DNA of 17,265 nucleotides from CAZIPN01 sp964541225 (lineage in GTDB: Bacteria > Actinomycetota > Coriobacteriia > Anaerosomatales > JAAXUF01). A program made the position numbers and the translations under genes. The stretch's first letter is position 1. Each line of letters starts with the position of its first letter. The notes beneath the pieces were generated by a model, which did no database searches, was not told the DNA's origin, and was given only the letters and a program-made list of their open reading frames with translations. Shown here piece after piece: positions 1 through 7,377 of the stretch. The DNA lies in assembly GCA_964541225.1 (NCBI GenBank), contig CAZIPN010000038.1, positions 1 to 17,265 on the forward strand, given 5' to 3'.

Positions 1-952
<952 letters not shown>

Positions 953-1054
953 CTCATTCTGAGAAGTGATCGCGCTATGTAGCATTCAGGGTGCAGAACC
1001 CGAGTGCACGATTTACAACGGAATACGATTCCGGTGGCGAGAGCCGTCGGATGT
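953..1054 (+). other. 23S-5S internal transcribed spacer
   Basis: This is about 100 bases of spacer with no tRNA. It holds a tight hairpin at 1019-1033 (CGGAAT, loop ACG, ATTCCG). A second possible hairpin is formed by GTGCA and TGCAC near 991-1009. Its last 14 bases are the left arm of the 5S processing stalk. Confidence 0.75.
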
Positions 1055-1186
1055 GCTCAGTGGTTATGGCGGAGGGGGTACACCCGGTCCCATTCCGAAC
1101 CCGGTAGTTAAGCCCTCCAGCGCCGATGGTACTGCGGCGTCAGGCCGTGGGAGAGTAGGACGCTGCTGAGCGCATCCGACGGCTCT
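1040..1186 (+). terminator. 5S rRNA processing stalk, probable rRNA operon terminator
   Basis: Bases 1040-1053 are exactly complementary to 1173-1186. With a T-G pair (1054/1172) and helix I of 5S they make an uninterrupted 21-bp stem enclosing the 5S gene. Such stalks are substrates for RNase III or RNase M5-type maturation. A short T-run (CTCTTTTC, 1188-1195) follows the stem, so the same structure may end the operon. The pairing is visible; the double role is inferred. Confidence 0.6.
1055..1171 (+). rRNA. rrf: 5S ribosomal RNA
   Basis: It follows the 23S gene by about 100 bases and is about 117 nt long. The ends pair as helix I (GCTCAG 1055-1060 with CTGAGC 1166-1171). The conserved core is present: GGGTACACCCGGTCCCATTCC, then CCGAACCCGGTAGTTAAGCCC, then CGCCGATGGTACTGC and GTGGGAGAGTAGGACGC. 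The exact mature ends are inferred from helix I and could lie one or two bases further out, since T1054 and G1172 can also pair. Confidence 0.96.
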
Positions 1187-1258
1187 GCTCTTTTCGCAGC
1201 GGCTGTGAGGTCCCCAGCTTGGTGTGATAGCGAAGTCGCGCGTCGATTCCCGCCAAAC

Positions 1259-1289
1259 TTGACTCGTTCTGTCAGGATTGTGGTACGCT
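1259..1289 (+). promoter_or_regulatory. Candidate promoter of the NifU-type gene
   Basis: A -35 box TTGACT (1259-1264) and an extended -10, TG-G-TACGCT (TACGCT at 1284-1289), are separated by a 19-nt spacer. The spacer is longer than ideal, but the TG extension can compensate. Transcription would begin near 1296, about 70 bases before the start codon and after the rRNA terminator. Confidence 0.45.
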
Positions 1290-1365
1290 TCTCGCTATTC
1301 AAAGCCACCGGGCCGACGCAGCCCGTGCAATGGCGGCAAGCGTGACTCGAATGAGGAGGGTCATG

Positions 1366-1590
1366 ATGGACAAAGCGGAAGTTCAGAGCGTTCTCGACAA
1401 GATTCGTCCTGCGCTGCAGGCCGATGGTGGCGATGTCGAACTCGTAGAGGTGTCTGATGACGGCGTCGTCAAGGTAGCTCTTCAGGGCGCATGCCGCGGG
1501 TGTCCTATGTCGCAGCTGACGCTGGCAAACGGCGTCGAGCGGGTCCTGAAAGAGCAATTCCCCGAGATTGTGCGGGTTGAGCCCGTCTGA
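1366..1590 (+). CDS. NifU-like Fe-S cluster scaffold protein (Nfu domain)
   Basis: A 74-aa protein consisting of a single NifU C-terminal (Nfu) domain. It has the family signature LQADGGD at 17-23 and the cluster-binding motif C43-R-G-C46-P. In this family two subunits hold a [4Fe-4S] cluster between paired CxxC motifs and pass it to apo-proteins in the cytoplasm. The ATG at 1366 was chosen because AGGAGGG (1354-1360) sits 5 nt upstream; ATG 1363 is too close to it, and ATG 1330 would add an unconserved tail. The gene stands alone, with its own candidate promoter and a strong palindrome beyond its end. Possible clients encoded nearby include the endonuclease III-like protein, but that link is speculative. 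The family call is secure. Confidence 0.93.
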   Translation: MDKAEVQSVLDKIRPALQADGGDVELVEVSDDGVVKVALQGACRGCPMSQLTLANGVERVLKEQFPEIVRVEPV

Positions 1591-1680
1591 CGACGGTCTT
1601 GCTAGTGAACAGCTCTTCCTGGCAGGCTCGGAGTGGCCGGACTGGATGATACCGTCTGGCGATCATGAGAAATCACAGTG

Positions 1681-1726
1681 CGACACAAGAGCGTCGTCCG
1701 GTCAACCGGACGACGCTCTTGTGTCG
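1681..1726. terminator. Perfect 46-nt palindrome between convergent genes, probable bidirectional terminator
   Basis: Bases 1681-1702 and 1705-1726 are exact reverse complements, 22 bp, with only CA between them. It begins CGACACAAGAGCG and ends with the complement of that. The nifU-like gene ends 90 bases to the left, and the small minus-strand gene ends 62 bases to the right. No T-run follows on either strand. U-less hairpins are known to act as terminators in several actinobacteria, which is why I favour termination or 3'-end protection. A small transposable relic is less likely. Confidence 0.6.
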
Positions 1727-1788
1727 TGCAGCAACAACGGCCTCAGCGCATCGGTAACCTTCGTCGATCGGGTGGTGACTCGTCGGCT

Positions 1789-1938
1789 CTACGAGTCGTG
1801 CGCCTTGTGAACCATCTGAAGCATCCTGACGTTGATGACCAGGAATCTGACGAACTGCAAGGGAAGCGAGGTTCGCGATCGGAGCGTGTGCGGGGTAGGC
1901 AGAAGCGCCGTAGCAATTCGCTCGTCATAGCATTCCAT
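1789..1938 (-). CDS. Small (49 aa) hypothetical protein downstream of the SQR-type gene
   Basis: This short gene lies 30 nt after the stop of the SQR-type flavoprotein, on the same strand. The ATG at 1938 is preceded by AGGAG with 9 nt of spacing; the ORF ends in TAG at 1789-1791. The protein starts MECYDERIAT. It has a Pro/Arg-rich middle and then a predicted helix (about residues 28-44, LQFVRFLVINVRMLQMVHKA) that mixes Phe/Leu/Val/Met with Arg and Lys, so it looks amphipathic or membrane-peripheral rather than a plain transmembrane segment. Codon third positions are GC-rich, like neighbouring genes. I do not recognise a family. Its position suggests co-transcription with the flavoprotein and possibly a role as a small membrane-anchoring or accessory subunit. 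That is inference. Confidence 0.6.
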   Translation of the reverse strand: MECYDERIATALLPTPHTLRSRTSLPLQFVRFLVINVRMLQMVHKAHDS

Positions 1939-1968
1939 GCTGAATCACTCCTAACTCGTCTTGCGGCG

Positions 1969-3426
1969 CTACTCGGGCAGAAGCGCCCATCCGGGCAGGG
2001 CTTTGGCTTTGTAGATGAACACGAAGTGCAGCACGCTCTTGATCCAGTGTGCTGCCAGTCCAATCTCGCCGTACGTGTCGGGAACACTGCGGCCGGTGTC
2101 GGGGAAGCGCGTGAAGTCCGGCACGATGGGATACATGGTCATCGCAGCGGCAGTTCCGTTGAAGAGCCCTGCTCCTGCCGACGCAACACACGCTGCGGCC
2201 ATCTTGCTCATCCGGGCGCCGTGTGTTGGCTTGCTGGCACCATGATCGAGCATGTCGGCAATACTGTAGGCCACCTGGCGCCCCATGACTCCGGAAGGCA
2301 TTCCCGTTCTCGGCGGGGCTGGCGTGATGATCGCTCCGCTCGGGCTCACCCGGGGTACCGAGATGGGGTGTGGGGGAGCGAAAGCGATTCCGATGCCGAA
2401 GATGTTCGAATACGAGGGATTCTGGAGCGTCCTTGGCCAATCCTCAGGCTCCCACTCCACATAGGATTTCTTGGTGTAGTTGGCATCGACTTTCAGAAAA
2501 CCGTTGGGAGCGAAGAGCGTGTCGGTGATGTCTTCCCCTGCCGGGTCATATGCTTTGAGTTCGACGCCCTTAAACGGCGGGATGAGCATCGCGAAATCGA
2601 ACTCGAGAGTCTCTTGCCCCCCGTCGAGTGTTTCGAAGGACAAGCTGTTGCCCTCAACCTTCTGAACGTGTGACCGCACGATCGCGCGGATTCCGCGCTC
2701 GCGAAACAGCGACTCTGTCCAGATCTGGCTAGAGGTGAAGAATCCGTTCTGTGAGAACGTCATGCCACCCACGCCGAAATCACCGAGCTCGTTCTCATTG
2801 GTGAGGAAGATGATCTCCGCGCGGTCGCGGACGCCCTGCACTCGTAGCTCGTGGTCAACGTTGAAGACATACTCGAACGCCGCGCCTTCACAGGTGCACG
2901 TGCCATGTCCCATGCCGATCACGAGCCTCTTGCGCTCACCGCGCTTGAGTGCGCCGATGATCTCTGAGAGAGCGACCGAAGCTTGTTCCGCGTGCTGAGG
3001 CGTGCAGACGGACAGAGAGTGTGCGCTCGGTCCCAAACCTGGCGTCGCAGCGAAATTGAGCTTCGGCCCGGTAGCGTTGATCAAGAAATCGTATGCGACG
3101 ATCTCTCGCTCGCCTTGCCGATCGGGTGAGGTGTGTTCGATGTCGATGAACGGGGCGGGGGAGTTCTCCGTCCCTTCGGGGTGGATAGCCAGAGCCTTGG
3201 CTTGAACAAAGACGATGCCCTGGCGCCTGTACACGGGCCCGAGAGGAAACACGACGTCGCGTGCCCTCATTCTGCCGACCCCAACCCAGATATTGGACGG
3301 GATCCAGTTCCAGTCGGCCCTGGGCGAGACAACCACAACCTCGTGCTCGGACCGAAGGAGCCTTCGAAGGTGAAGAGCCGCGGTGTGTCCAGACACACCC
3401 GCTCCCATAATGACTACGCGTGCCAT
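1969..3426 (-). CDS. SQR-type NAD(P)/FAD-dependent oxidoreductase (probable sulfide:quinone oxidoreductase)
   Basis: A 485-aa flavoprotein. It opens with an FAD-binding Rossmann motif (GAGVSGHTAAL, 8-18) and continues with WIPSNIWVGVG (41-51). It has the SQR-like ATGPKLNF stretch (118-125), a second glycine-rich segment around GMGHGTCTCEG (171-181), and FGIGIAFAPP (343-352) near the usual second FAD contact. Cysteines lie at 141, 177, 179 and 413. C141, C177 (or C179) and C413 fall roughly where sulfide:quinone oxidoreductases carry their redox-active cysteines. Known members oxidise sulfide and feed quinone at the cytoplasmic membrane face. The ATG at 3426 has GGAGG 6 nt upstream; an upstream in-frame start would add 25 unconserved residues. 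It is followed by a 49-aa gene. Flavocytochrome c-like or another pyridine nucleotide-disulfide family role is possible. Family sure, substrate moderately so. Confidence 0.8.
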   Translation of the reverse strand: MARVVIMGAGVSGHTAALHLRRLLRSEHEVVVVSPRADWNWIPSNIWVGVGRMRARDVVFPLGPVYRRQGIVFVQAKALAIHPEGTENSPAPFIDIEHTSPDRQGEREIVAYDFLINATGPKLNFAATPGLGPSAHSLSVCTPQHAEQASVALSEIIGALKRGERKRLVIGMGHGTCTCEGAAFEYVFNVDHELRVQGVRDRAEIIFLTNENELGDFGVGGMTFSQNGFFTSSQIWTESLFRERGIRAIVRSHVQKVEGNSLSFETLDGGQETLEFDFAMLIPPFKGVELKAYDPAGEDITDTLFAPNGFLKVDANYTKKSYVEWEPEDWPRTLQNPSYSNIFGIGIAFAPPHPISVPRVSPSGAIITPAPPRTGMPSGVMGRQVAYSIADMLDHGASKPTHGARMSKMAAACVASAGAGLFNGTAAAMTMYPIVPDFTRFPDTGRSVPDTYGEIGLAAHWIKSVLHFVFIYKAKALPGWALLPE

Positions 3427-3512
3427 CGCGCGCCTCCAAACGTACGAATCGGAAGGACCGGTCGGGCTGGCAACGCCAAGAATCAGCGTGTCGCCCGCCA
3501 ACCAATAGATGC

Positions 3513-3518
3513 AGTATA
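3513..3518 (-). promoter_or_regulatory. Candidate -10 box for the SQR-type gene
   Basis: Reading the minus strand, TATACT lies about 87 nt upstream of the SQR-type start codon, a near-consensus -10. No convincing -35 lies 16-19 nt further upstream, so the site may need an activator or may be chance. Confidence 0.35.
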
Positions 3519-3701
3519 CCCATGGGAGGTATGTATTGTGTTGATACTGGAATTAATGGTCCACGTTTACTGCGTGTTGTCGAGTCTAGCTAGGTCCCGG
3601 GCGCCTAGCAAGAAGTGTTCCCACTTGGAAGCAGTTCTGTCTCAGCGGCGGTCTGTGGTGACAAGCGGTTCGGGTGCCGTACGGCGCGAGGGAAAGCCCG
3701 C

Positions 3702-3731
3702 TTGTCGCGAGGGCGTTGCGCACAATATGAT
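3702..3731 (+). promoter_or_regulatory. Candidate nrdJ promoter
   Basis: TTGTCG (3702-3707) and TATGAT (3726-3731) are separated by 18 nt. The start would fall near 3738, giving a leader of about 100 nt that contains the GGAGAAGC/GCTTCTCC hairpin. The -35 overlaps the right arm of the inverted repeat 3660-3668/3698-3706, so a protein binding that repeat could block the promoter. Confidence 0.4.
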
Positions 3732-3838
3732 GGGCCTCTACGATTGCCTGGCAACTACATCTAGTGTCCGCGCCGGAGAAGCGAGAGGTTGGGTGTGTTG
3801 CTTCTCCAGTAGAGACACTCGTTGTCGAAAGGGTTCCC

Positions 3839-6118
3839 ATGGAAGAGACCACAGGCGCTACAGATGTGTCCCGCGCGATCGATGACATCCTCAGTCCGAA
3901 CGCGCTGAAGGTGCTCCAGAAGCGCTACTTGCGCAAAGACGAGGGTGGAAACCCGGTCGAAAAGCCCTCGGACATGTTCATGAGGGTTGCCCAGAACATC
4001 GCGGCCGGTGAGAAAGCCTGGGGTTCGACGGACACCGAGATAGAGCAGACCGCTCGCGAGTTCTATGAGCTGATGACTTCGCTCGAGTTCCTGCCCAACT
4101 CGCCCACCCTGATGAATGCCGGACGCGAGCTTCAGCAGCTCTCCGCGTGCTTTGTGCTACCTGTGGACGATTCCATGGAGTCGATCTTTGGCGCGGTGCG
4201 CGACACGGCCTTGATTCACAAGTCAGGGGGCGGTACGGGCTTCAGCTTCTCGCGTCTGCGCCCAGGCGGCGATCAGGTTCAGTCGACACAGGGCGTGTCG
4301 AGCGGCCCCGTTTCGTTCATGCGCGTGTTCAACCAAGCCACAGAGGCGGTCAAGCAAGGTGGGACTCGACGCGGTGCCAACATGGGTGTGCTGCGGGTGG
4401 ATCACCCGGATATTCTGCAGTTCATCAAGTGCAAGGCAGAGGGCGATTTTTCGAACTTCAACATATCGGTAGCTCTTACGGAGAACTTCATGGAGGCCGT
4501 GAAGACCGGCACGAGCTACGATCTTGTGAATCCTCGTGACAAGTCAGTGGCAGGTCAACTCGACGCACGAGAAGTATATGACCTCATCGTCGAGATGGCG
4601 TGGGCAACTGGTGATCCAGGGATCATCTTCATCGACCGCATGAACCGCGACAACCCCACGCCGTCGCTGGGGGAGATCGAGTCGACCAATCCTTGTGGTG
4701 AGCAGCCTCTGCTTCCATACGAAGCGTGCAACCTAGGCTCAGTGAACCTCTCGCGTTTCGTGTCCCCGACTGAGAATGGTCCTGAGGTTGATTGGGATCA
4801 TCTCGCCGACGTGGTCCACAAGGCGATACGTTTTCTTGACGACGTCATAGAAGTCAACAACTACCCACTCCCGCAAATTGCCGAACTTGTAGCAGGGAAC
4901 CGCAAGGTCGGACTTGGCGTCATGGGATGGGCCGACATGCTCATAAAGATGGACATCGCCTACGACAGCGACGAAGCGGTAGCTTTGGGCGAGAAGGTCA
5001 TGGGCATCATTGACGCGGAATCCAAGTCGGCCTCGATGAAGCTTGCGGAAACCCGCGGAGCCTTCCCGAACTTCAAGGGGTCCATCTATGACACTCTGGA
5101 AGGTGGACCGATCCGCAATGCGACGGCAACCACCGTGGCACCCACGGGGACGCTTTCCATCATCGCCAACTGCTCCTCAGGTGTGGAGCCGCTCTTCGCG
5201 GTTTCCTACGTGCGCACGGTCATGGACAATGATCGCTTGGTCGAAGTCAATCCGCTGTTCGAAGAGATGGCAGTCAAGCGGGGGTTCTACAGTCGCGAGC
5301 TTATGCAACTGATCGCAGATCACGGGTCAGTTCGCGGCATGGATGAAGTCCCTGCTGACATCCAGAGAGTATTCGTTACGGCGCACGACATTGCCCCCGA
5401 GTGGCACATTCGGATGCAATCAGCCTTCCAGAAGCACACCGACAACGCGGTGTCCAAGACGGTGAACTTCGACAACTCAGCGACGCCAGAGGATGTCCGA
5501 GCTGTCTATGACTTGGCCTACGAACTGGGCGTCAAAGGCGTGACGATCTATCGCGACGGGAGCAAGGCCGGCCAAGTGCTCACGACCGGAAAGAGCGGCT
5601 CGGCAGGTGCGGAACCGACGTATGTGACTCCGGGAGAGATCGAACCGAGGCCGAGACCTTCCATCACCCAGGGGCGGACCGAGAAGATCCAGACTGGGTG
5701 CGGGACGCTGTATGTGACGGTGAACTGGGATGAATACGGCATGTGCGAGGTGTTCACGCAGATGGGCAAGTCGGGAGGGTGTGCGGCATCTCAGTCAGAG
5801 GCGCTTTCGAGGATGGTCTCCGTGTCGCTTCGGGCTGGCGTTGACCCCGCCGCGATCATCAAGCATCTGCGCGGGATTCGTTGTCCGTCACCGACCTGGG
5901 CCGAGGGAGGCAAGGTGCTTTCCTGCCCTGATGCCGTAGGTATCGTGATCGAGCACGCGGCGTCATTTGCCGAGACTGGGGTCGCGGAAGCTCGGGTGAC
6001 CAAGCACACCGATGAACTCGACAACCTCTCGGGCGCTTGTCCGGAGTGTGGCGGGTCGCTCGAGCATGAGAGCGGCTGCGCCGTGTGCCGCTCATGCGGG
6101 TACAGCAAGTGCGCGTGA
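3839..6118 (+). CDS. nrdJ: Adenosylcobalamin-dependent (class II) ribonucleotide reductase
   Basis: A 759-aa enzyme that reduces ribonucleotides to deoxyribonucleotides using coenzyme B12, so it needs neither oxygen nor a second radical subunit. Visible residues are C104 (LSACFVLP), the catalytic N284-P-C286-G-E288 motif, and C297 (ACNLGSVNL). C104 and C297 match the redox pair known from the Thermotoga enzyme. PTGTLSIIANCSSG (435-448) is the nucleotide-binding loop region. The C-terminus carries the usual zinc-ribbon-like tail, CPEC (734-737) and CRSC (750-753) ending YSKC, thought to re-reduce the active site. No ATP-cone and no intein are seen. ATG 3839 has AAAGGG 5 nt upstream; a GTG at 3764 would add 25 unconserved residues. 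dcd follows after 96 nt, consistent with shared dNTP supply. Confidence 0.96.
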   Translation: MEETTGATDVSRAIDDILSPNALKVLQKRYLRKDEGGNPVEKPSDMFMRVAQNIAAGEKAWGSTDTEIEQTAREFYELMTSLEFLPNSPTLMNAGRELQQLSACFVLPVDDSMESIFGAVRDTALIHKSGGGTGFSFSRLRPGGDQVQSTQGVSSGPVSFMRVFNQATEAVKQGGTRRGANMGVLRVDHPDILQFIKCKAEGDFSNFNISVALTENFMEAVKTGTSYDLVNPRDKSVAGQLDAREVYDLIVEMAWATGDPGIIFIDRMNRDNPTPSLGEIESTNPCGEQPLLPYEACNLGSVNLSRFVSPTENGPEVDWDHLADVVHKAIRFLDDVIEVNNYPLPQIAELVAGNRKVGLGVMGWADMLIKMDIAYDSDEAVALGEKVMGIIDAESKSASMKLAETRGAFPNFKGSIYDTLEGGPIRNATATTVAPTGTLSIIANCSSGVEPLFAVSYVRTVMDNDRLVEVNPLFEEMAVKRGFYSRELMQLIADHGSVRGMDEVPADIQRVFVTAHDIAPEWHIRMQSAFQKHTDNAVSKTVNFDNSATPEDVRAVYDLAYELGVKGVTIYRDGSKAGQVLTTGKSGSAGAEPTYVTPGEIEPRPRPSITQGRTEKIQTGCGTLYVTVNWDEYGMCEVFTQMGKSGGCAASQSEALSRMVSVSLRAGVDPAAIIKHLRGIRCPSPTWAEGGKVLSCPDAVGIVIEHAASFAETGVAEARVTKHTDELDNLSGACPECGGSLEHESGCAVCRSCGYSKCA

Positions 6119-6214
6119 GTGTGTGCGTGTCAGAAGGCGCCGCGATCGGCACGGCGATGCTTCAGAGCGTGTGCTCCACGCGACAGCCGTTTGTGGCTGA
6201 AAGGAAGCGCGCAG

Positions 6215-6784
6215 ATGGTTCTGAGTGACAGAACTATCCGAGAGGAACTCTCGGCAGGCAACATCACTATTGATCCGGTGGACTTCGACGATATTCAACC
6301 GTCGAGTGTTGACCTGCACCTGGGTGAGGATTTCCAGGTGTTTCGCAACTCGCGGTACCCGTATATTGATCCCGCGCGCGATCAGGTGGGTCTGACTGAG
6401 CGTGTTTCGGCGTCGGTGGAGGAGCCGTTCGTTCTGCATCCAGGGGAATTCGCACTTGGAACGACGGTCGAGCACATCGGATTGTCAGACGAGATTGTCG
6501 GCCGACTTGAGGGCAAGAGTTCGCTTGGCCGGCTCGGTCTGCTGATTCACTCGACTGCGGGCTACGTGGATCCAGGTTGGCAGGGACGCCTCACCCTGGA
6601 ACTGTCCAACGTGGCGAACTTGCCGATCGTGCTCACGCCGGGGATGAAGATCGGGCAGATCTCGTTCTCGCGCATGACGACTCCCGTCGATCGCCCCTAC
6701 GGACATCCCGAGCTGGGGAGCAAGTACCAGGGCCAACTGGGCGCCACTCCCAGCAAGATGCATCTCAGCGCGCGCGAGCCTTAG
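6215..6784 (+). CDS. dcd: dCTP deaminase, probably the bifunctional dUMP-forming type
   Basis: A 189-aa trimeric-family enzyme that deaminates dCTP on the path to dTTP. It contains GRLEGKSSLGRLGL (96-109), HSTAGYVDPGW (112-122), the catalytic glutamate in LTLELSN (E129), and the nucleotide-covering tail GSKYQGQLG (168-176). The HSTAG...DPG pattern and the overall layout match the Mycobacterium tuberculosis Dcd-Dut enzyme, which also hydrolyses the product to dUMP, rather than E. coli Dcd (VTAHRIDPG). Bifunctionality is therefore inferred. ATG 6215 has AAGGA 9 nt upstream. The 96-nt gap after nrdJ contains a small CAGCC/GGCTG hairpin (6184-6199) but no clear promoter, so co-transcription with nrdJ is likely. 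Confidence 0.95.
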   Translation: MVLSDRTIREELSAGNITIDPVDFDDIQPSSVDLHLGEDFQVFRNSRYPYIDPARDQVGLTERVSASVEEPFVLHPGEFALGTTVEHIGLSDEIVGRLEGKSSLGRLGLLIHSTAGYVDPGWQGRLTLELSNVANLPIVLTPGMKIGQISFSRMTTPVDRPYGHPELGSKYQGQLGATPSKMHLSAREP

Positions 6785-6923
6785 TAGCGTACGTCGTGGA
6801 TGTCTCGCATTCACGGCTCACGCCCCGCGCGAGCGCTCTCGGGCAGATTGCGGTTCCCGTGTTGTGCGGGCTGCGTCCGGCCGTAGTAGAATCGATCCCG
6901 CATAATCGCGAGGAGGTTCAAGA

Positions 6924-7169
6924 GTGGCCAAGTGCTGGGAGCAGCGCGGGTGCGATGAGGAAATGCAGCGGGAGTGTCTGCACGTGGTCGAGTACAACGA
7001 CAACTGTCCGACCAAGTGCGCGTTCGCTGCATGCGATCGACCCACCTACGAGTTGACGACCGACCCGGCACTTCTGTTTGATCCCACGGTCGATCGAACC
7101 CAGGCCATCAAAGATGGCTGCACCTTCTGCGCGTTCTATCTGACCCACGCTCCTCGAATTGCCAGCTGA
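6924..7169 (+). CDS. Small 8-cysteine protein (81 aa), hypothetical
   Basis: The GTG start at 6924 has AGGAGG 7 nt upstream, one of the best ribosome-binding sites in the window. The protein starts MAKCWEQRGC and has cysteines at 4, 10, 18, 28, 32, 37, 66 and 69. They group as C-x5-C-x7-C-x9-C-x3-C-x4-C, then C-x2-C near the end. The CWE-x3-C opening recalls the small Cys motif found at the ends of some chemotaxis and sensor proteins of anaerobes. There is no signal peptide or membrane segment, so it is probably cytoplasmic and could bind zinc or an Fe-S cluster. I cannot name a function. A weak TTGTGC (6862) / TAGAAT (6887) promoter with a 19-nt spacer lies upstream. Confidence 0.8.
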   Translation: MAKCWEQRGCDEEMQRECLHVVEYNDNCPTKCAFAACDRPTYELTTDPALLFDPTVDRTQAIKDGCTFCAFYLTHAPRIAS

Positions 7170-7193
7170 GTCGCTCGCGGATGTCCTGATTCG

Positions 7194-7260
7194 CGCTCGA
7201 GAATCGCTAGCCGGCCACGATCGACGATGCCGACGAACGCTCGAGAATTGCTGGCCGGCT
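7194..7260. repeat. Pair of 23-nt imperfect direct repeats with an internal inverted repeat
   Basis: CGCTCGAGAATCGCTAGCCG (start of the 7194-7216 copy) recurs at 7238-7260 with three transitions in 23 positions, a 44-nt period. The end of copy one (AGCCGGCCA, 7209-7217) is the exact reverse complement of TGGCCGGCT in copy two (7252-7260), so the patch can also fold into a 9-bp stem. A degraded relative may lie 44 nt earlier (CTCGAATTGCCAGCTG), overlapping the end of the 8-cysteine gene. The rest of the 7170-7377 gap holds no gene that I can see. Confidence 0.55.
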
Positions 7261-7377
7261 GGTCGGGAAGACCACGTGATGCGGTGAGGAGCGCGGCAAG
7301 GTGGCTCTCGGCCGCGCACGGGGGATGAACTGTCACAGGCGCTACAAGCGGCCGTCAAACCCATGGAGGGATGCTCA

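Larger units (their letters stand above)
3427..3838. other. 412-bp divergent intergenic region and structured nrdJ leader
   Basis: No credible gene lies here; this is the shared control region of the divergent SQR-type and nrdJ genes. Several inverted repeats stand out. GCTAGG/CCTAGC lies at 3589-3594/3604-3609. GACAAGCGG/CCGCTTGTC lies at 3660-3668/3698-3706 and encloses the self-palindrome GCCGTACGGC (3677-3686). GGAGAAGC/GCTTCTCC lies at 3775-3782/3800-3807, just before the nrdJ ribosome-binding site. I looked for a cobalamin riboswitch and for paired NrdR boxes, and recognise neither. Confidence 0.55.

Noticed and set aside
1681..1726. Insertion-sequence end or miniature transposon
   Set aside because: There is no transposase, no visible target-site duplication and no interior beyond two bases; terminator or processing hairpin fits better.
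1678..2673. 331-codon plus-strand frame opposite the SQR-type gene
   Set aside because: It is the antisense shadow of a well-matched flavoprotein gene, is rich in Arg/His/Ser, has no ribosome-binding site and runs through the palindrome.
3531..3593. Short plus-strand ORF starting MYCVDTG after GGGAGG
   Set aside because: The ribosome-binding-like GGGAGG is only 1 nt from the ATG, the ORF is 20 codons long and shows no coding bias.
3427..3838. Cobalamin riboswitch upstream of nrdJ
   Set aside because: I expected one, given the B12-dependent enzyme, but the conserved B12-box (AGTCAGGATACCTGCC-like) and the core GCCACTG are not present.
7170..7377. CRISPR array in the repeat patch
   Set aside because: There are only two (perhaps three) imperfect copies, no uniform spacers and no cas genes nearby.
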